Assembly (NCBI GenBank): GCA_937910385.1
Contig: CALEPT010000205.1
Coordinates: 1-17,771, forward strand
Reading direction: 5' to 3'
DNA length: 17,771 bases
Source of the DNA: an uncultured Ruminococcus sp.
GTDB taxonomy: Bacteria; Bacillota; Clostridia; Oscillospirales; Ruminococcaceae
The notes below the pieces were generated by a model. That model was not told where the DNA came from, made no database searches, and saw only the letters and a program-made list of their open reading frames with translations. Numbering within the stretch: position 1 is the first letter of the stretch; every line of letters begins with the position of its first letter. Shown piece after piece: positions 14,224 to 17,771 of this stretch. Both the position numbers and the translations under genes were made by a program.

Positions 14224-15580
14224 ATGTATGAACTTATAGAGCGTATCGGTATCCCGGTATTTATTCAGATCGCAATAGAATGCTGAAACAGTTTGTTTCT
14301 TCTGATAATGATCCTCTCACTCATCATAGACAGACAACAGGATAGAAACAAAAAAGCTGAAAGCAATATCGAAAAAGTTTCGTTTTCTAATGAGATCATT
14401 ATATTCTACACAGCTATTTTTCTGTATAATCTGTTTGATATATTATGTATAACACTAAACGGCAATACAAGGATACACACCTATACAAGAGCTGTCCCTG
14501 AGTTTGCATATTATCTTGCCGGAGCCTTTCAGACTCTCCTTTTCCTGCAGTTCACAAAAGAACATATAGCGAAAAAAATGGTTTTAATAAGCTGAAAAAA
14601 GCATTATCCGGATTTCAGCTTCTTCAGATCCCCTGTATTTTATTGCTGGCTTCCACACCGCTTACTAAGGCTTTATACTATTTTGATGAACAGAATTATT
14701 ACCATCGAGGTCAGTTATACGGTGTATGGTATGTAACCACAGTTATTTCTTTTATCTTCATCTTATTTGTATTGATCGCCTGCCGGAAGAAAACAGAGCC
14801 TTTTCTCAGGCAGCTCGTCCTTGTAGCTTCATTGATACCACTGTTCGCCTTTATCTTCAATTTTGCATACACGGGTATCAGCTTCAGCAATATCTCTGTT
14901 TCTGTTACGGCAATGATGATCTTTATACTTTATGAAAAACACAGAGCTGATATTTCAGCCAAAAATGCCTATGAGCTTGAAAAAGTACAGACACAGCTTG
15001 CCGAAAATCGGCTTGCCCTTGAACAAAGCAAAAATGAAGTGCTGATGGCACAGATCCAACCGCATTTTATCAATAATTCACTAATGGCACTGAGATCCAA
15101 TTGCCGGAATTATCCGGAAATATACGAAAGTATAACGAATTTTACGCTTTATCTGCATTCACACTTTGAGGCGCTCAGCGATATTAAGCAGATAACCTTT
15201 GAACAGGAAATGGAAAACATCGAAGCCTATCTTGCTCTGGAACAGCAAAACTTCGGCGAACGCCTGAAAGTTGAATATGATATTGAATGTGATGATTTTC
15301 TTATCCCGGCTCTGACTGTCCAGCCTCTCGTCGAAAACGCTGTCCGCCACGGCGTCGGAACATATGAAAAGGGTGGAACTGTACAGATAAACGCATACAG
15401 AAGAGACGGCAAGATCATAATTGAAGTGATCGACGACGGCTCCGGCAGAAGCAATATCACGCAGCAGCAAAAAAACGCAAGGGAATCGGTATCGAAAATG
15501 TCCGTGCAAGACTTAAATCAATGACCGACGGTGAGCTGGATATCACCACCTGTGAGCACGGCACAACATCAAGAATCACT
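14224..15580 (+). pseudogene. LytS-like sensor histidine kinase, broken by a stop and two frameshifts
   Basis: The ATG at 14224 (AAAGGA upstream) opens MYELIERIGIPVFIQIAIEC and then meets TGA at 14284-14286; the same frame continues with sensible sequence (NSLFLLIMILSLIIDRQQ). The frame is lost in the A-run at about 14570-14577 and again at 15469-15475; in both cases adding one A (A7 to A8) restores the reading. Reconstructed, the protein has about six N-terminal membrane helices, a coiled-coil linker, AQIQPHFINNSL with the phosphoacceptor His, and the ATPase domain with QPLVENAVRHGV, IDDGSG and KGIGIENVRARL. It belongs to the His_kinase/HATPase_c LytS class. The last 10 or so residues (SRIT) join directly to a response-regulator fragment in frame. 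The function would be sensing an unknown signal for the adjacent regulator. It is not active if the sequence is right. Confidence 0.85.
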
Positions 15581-15812
15581 TTTGTGACAGGACATCCTGA
15601 GTACAGCTTTGCGGCCCATAGTGTTCACCCGAGCGGTTTCCTTGCAAAACCGGTTTGTGAACAGGATATTCTGCGGGAGCTCAGAGAATTGCGCTTTCCT
15701 CTGGATCCGCCGAAGAGTTCATTGAAAGTTCAGTGCAGACCGTTTGCAGTTTTCGTGAACGGCGAACCGTTAGATTTCAAACGGGACCGCACCATTGAGC
15801 TGCTCGCGTATC
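15581..15812 (+). pseudogene. Response regulator fragment (second half of receiver plus start of an output domain)
   Basis: It is joined in frame to the kinase end. FVTGHPEYSFAAHSVHPSGF (Thr of the receiver, position equivalent to CheY T87) and AKPV (the conserved receiver Lys) identify the C-terminal half of a receiver domain; the phosphoacceptor Asp half is missing. After a linker comes LKVQCRPFAVFVNGEPLDF followed by KRDRTIELLAYL, the start of an OmpR/SARP-like winged-helix output domain. The sequence then changes to a different protein near 15810. Both ends appear deleted. Confidence 0.8.
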
Positions 15813-16118
15813 TGATCTTGCTTTATGGGTCTTGCTCACATGGGTCGCAGGCATTTTTGTATGCCACGATAATTCAGCATACCCCATGATCAAAGACGGC
15901 GATCTATGCTTTACCTATCGGCTGGGCGACCTCCGACAAGGAGACGAGATCGTCTACAAGGTAGACGGAGATGTCAGATTCGGACGTATCATCGCATTTG
16001 GCGGTGACACAGTAGATATCCTCAATGAATACATATCGGTGGGAGGCTATGGGCTCTTCGAGGACGTCTTATATCCCACCACATCAGAGGGTGCACAGAT
16101 CACGTTCCCCTATAATGC
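15811..16118 (+). pseudogene. Signal peptidase I (S26) fragment
   Basis: In another frame than the regulator, reading starts with the membrane helix DLALWVLLTWVAGIFVCHDN and then NSAYPMIKDGDL, where the Ser is the expected nucleophile (the usual NSMYP has Met after the Ser). LRQGDEIVYKVDGDVRF, GRIIAFGGDTVDI and SEGAQITFPYN follow. The C-terminal box is missing because the frame passes directly into a pilin-like sequence. The box that normally carries the general-base Lys reads RFGRIIAFGGD here. The fragment cannot be a complete enzyme. An open frame from TTG 15832 spans this and the next piece. Confidence 0.75.
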
Positions 16119-17115
16119 AAACGGCAAAACTATTGCTGTTTATGCAGGTCCTACACCTGAAAAGATCGTATTTTCGGGTGATGACATTTCGGATACCGAG
16201 ACAACAGACAAGAAATTTGAGATTGCTTTCGCACAGGGCGACAGCACAACACTCGCTGCGAGCCAAGGCTCATCTGATTATGTAAAGAATCTTGACAGCG
16301 GCGAAAAATATGCCAAAAAGACGGCTACTCTGAGCTTTGCCAATGTTGAATTCGATGAGCCCGGTATCTATCGCTATGTTATCACCGAAACCAATGATAG
16401 TGCACAGGGCATTACATATGACAGTGACCTCACAAGGATACTGGACGTATATGTGTAGACGCTACGCCGACCGAAGGCGCAAATGCAGGAGTACTAACAC
16501 TTGCAGTAAGCTCTTATATTCTCCATGCAACCGATGATACTATAGCTATTGACGATATTACATACGGTTCTGACGGTCAGGTCATCTCTTCCGGTACAGC
16601 ACAGACTCTCGGTGATGCTGCTTCTGACTATAAGTCTCAGGGCTTTACAAATGAATATTCATCGTACGACCTTAATATACGAAAATCCCGGCAATGAACT
16701 CAACATACAATATGACACAAATATTTATCGTGTGACCGTCTTTGTCGGGACAGATGCCGATGGCACTCTCAATTATGCAGTATCAGCGGTCATCATCGGC
16801 AATGACTATAAGCCGGATTCGATCACGTTTCAGAATTTTGCAAATTACGTGACTGAACCGAATACTACCACTACCACAACATTTCTCGTTACAACTTTAA
16901 CCGAAGCTTCAACAGTATCTACAACTGCTGTTACAACGGCGGTCTCTGCCACTACTACAAAGTCAAATCGGATCATTGAGATAGTAACAACTGTTATGAC
17001 GGGCGATACAATGCCTTTGAAAACTATCAGATTTGTGATAATATCAGCTTTATTCATCGCATTACTATCTTTGATCTTCAAAAAAAGAAGCAAAGACGAT
17101 AACGATAACGAGTAA
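16119..17115 (+). pseudogene. FctA/Spy0128-like pilin or surface protein with sortase-type tail, frameshifted
   Basis: The first part (KKFEIAFAQGDST, KTATLSFANVEFDEPGIYRY, then VITETND, QGITYDSDLTRILDVYV) matches streptococcal pilin isopeptide-linkage domains. The frame ends at TAG 16456 but continues one base earlier (VDATPTEGANAGVLTLAV onward) to about 16675, where it returns to the first frame (IYENPGNELNIQYDTN onward). The tail has a Thr-rich stalk (TTTTTTFL), then VMTGDTMPLK, a 17-residue hydrophobic stretch and KKRSKDDNDNE, a sorting-signal layout with VMTGD in place of LPXTG. The signal peptide is missing because the front is fused to the signal peptidase fragment. It would be a covalently anchored fibre subunit when intact. 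Confidence 0.75.
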
Positions 17116-17163
17116 TGCACAATGCCTTGCTAAACGATAATTTTTAAGAAAGGAGATGGCGCG

Positions 17164-17724
17164 ATGTTTGAGAACATCATCAGAAGAATGATAAGCGGTC
17201 TTGCTGCCGTTATCATAACAGCTGCTAATGTGCTGCCCTCAATGCCAATGAGTGTGGTTGCCGAGGATATTTCTGCATATCAGACAGCAGATGAATTATC
17301 CAACACATCAGAAGTCCCGGTTTTTGATGATGCTTCTGAACTCAAAGCCGGCTCCGAAGAAGATACGGATTATCGTCATATGAATTTTGAACTATATCCC
17401 AACGGAGAAGAAACTCAAAAAACTGTAACTCTTGACGGTATGATGCCTAAAGATGCATCAGCATCGGCTGTTGACGTGACAGAAGATTACTTAAACACAA
17501 ACAGCTTTGACTATGAGAAAGCCATTTCCGACGATCAGGAGGTTTCTGTACTCGCTGCCTATAATATCACCATCACAGATGGTGAAAACGAGTATCAGCC
17601 CTGCGAGAATCTTCCCATACTTGTTGAGATCACAGACCCTGAAATAACCGAAAAGCAGCGCTCCCGCGTCCGGTCGGACGCGGGAGCCGTTTTTTGCTTT
17701 GGTCACTCCAGGGTGATGCCATAG
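17164..17724 (+). pseudogene. Large surface protein, 5' end only (truncated)
   Basis: An AAAGGAG site precedes the ATG. Residues 1-35 are a signal peptide (FENIIRRMISGLAAVIITAA, then SVVAED). The mature part is acidic and has VTLDGMMPKDASASAVDVTE, AAYNITITDGENEYQP and LPILVEITDPEITEKQ, the repeated-strand style of clostridial Cna-B/adhesin-like proteins, which normally run to many hundreds of residues. After residue 160 or so the sequence no longer fits (RSRVRSDAGAVFCFGH) because the frame reads through a terminator hairpin and stops at TAG 17722. It is therefore a remnant with the C-terminus lost. It is the last member of the surface-protein locus and lies 48 nt after the pilin remnant. Confidence 0.75.
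17660..17695 (+). terminator. Strong intrinsic terminator within the truncated surface-protein frame
   Basis: GCTCCCGCGTCC (17660-17671) pairs perfectly with GGACGCGGGAGC (17676-17687), with loop GGTC, and is followed by CGTTTTTT. It would end transcription from the left. It may also help end the minus-strand gene to its right. Confidence 0.92.
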
Positions 17725-17771
17725 AGTTCGTTGTTCCGGGTACCGATGACCACGGTGTTGTTGTACACTAC
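17703..17771 (-). CDS. C-terminal end of an unidentified convergent gene (partial)
   Basis: On the minus strand the last 22 codons read VVYNNTVVIGTRNNELYGIT followed by LE and TGA (stop at 17705-17703), running off the window edge. Codons end mostly in C or G (GTG GTC ATC, ACC CGG), a higher GC third position than the damaged genes to the left. The terminator hairpin follows 8 nt after the stop. Too little is present to name a family; coding is inferred from the open frame, its smooth hydrophobic pattern and the terminator placement. Confidence 0.45.
   Translation of the reverse strand, partial: VVYNNTVVIGTRNNELYGITLE

Noticed and set aside
14284..14286. In-frame TGA in the kinase as a selenocysteine codon
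   Set aside because: No GC-rich SECIS-like hairpin follows directly, and selenocysteine in a membrane helix of a sensor kinase has no precedent I know of. A TGG-to-TGA change is simpler.
14570..14577. Programmed -1 frameshift in the A7 tract
   Set aside because: The codon phase (GCG AAA AAA ATG) does not give a proper X-XXY-YYZ slippery heptamer, and two such events plus a nonsense codon fit decay or sequence error better.

Overview
The window looks like a chromosomal segment of a low-to-mid GC Gram-positive clostridium, most likely a Ruminococcus-type member of the Oscillospiraceae. This is an inference, not a database match. It rests on strong AGGAGG-type ribosome sites, perfect or near-perfect sigma-A promoters, an IreB-family protein, a DUF1540 protein, GerA-type germinant-receptor genes, a cohesin-like lipoprotein, and Thr-rich surface proteins with a sortase-like tail.

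Layout from left to right. 1-2.57 kb: a large Asp/Tyr-rich membrane-anchored extracellular protein (minus strand) starting at a TTG codon. 2.6-3.5 kb: a DUF1540 mini-protein and ireB (plus), then a bidirectional terminator. 3.57-4.55 kb: a membrane-anchored GH25 lysozyme (minus). 4.58-4.70 kb: repeat element A. 4.8-6.4 kb: a GIY-YIG protein and a cohesin-like lipoprotein with a consensus promoter (plus). 6.5-8.95 kb: a gerAA-gerAB pair with overlapping genes and no gerAC (minus). 9.1-10.09 kb: birA (plus). 10.12-10.29 kb: repeat element B. 10.4-13.7 kb: a uridine-kinase-like protein, a Wzx/MurJ-type flippase and deoD (plus). 13.78-14.17 kb: a small basic membrane protein. 14.2-17.1 kb: a chain of broken genes. 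17.16-17.7 kb: a truncated surface-protein gene that runs into a terminator and the end of a convergent gene.

Two things stand out. First, elements A and B are copies of one dispersed repeat in opposite orientation. Each ends in an outward-facing extended -10 promoter (TTGCTT, 17-18 nt spacer, TATGTTAT[A/T]AT-like) that appears to supply the promoter of the next gene: the lysozyme for A, the kinase for B. The interior is rich in hairpins, and B carries an extra multi-hairpin insert.

Second, 14.2-17.1 kb is the remains of a two-component / signal peptidase / pilin locus. A LytS-like histidine kinase has one in-frame TGA and two one-base frameshifts in A7 tracts. It is joined in frame to the second half of a response regulator, which is joined to a signal peptidase fragment, which is joined to an FctA/Spy0128-like pilin with two more frameshifts. 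The locus therefore looks like a dead copy of a regulated surface-pilus operon, unless some lesions are homopolymer or assembly errors. The remaining genes are ordinary housekeeping functions: biotin protein ligase, nucleoside salvage, envelope polymer export and germination.
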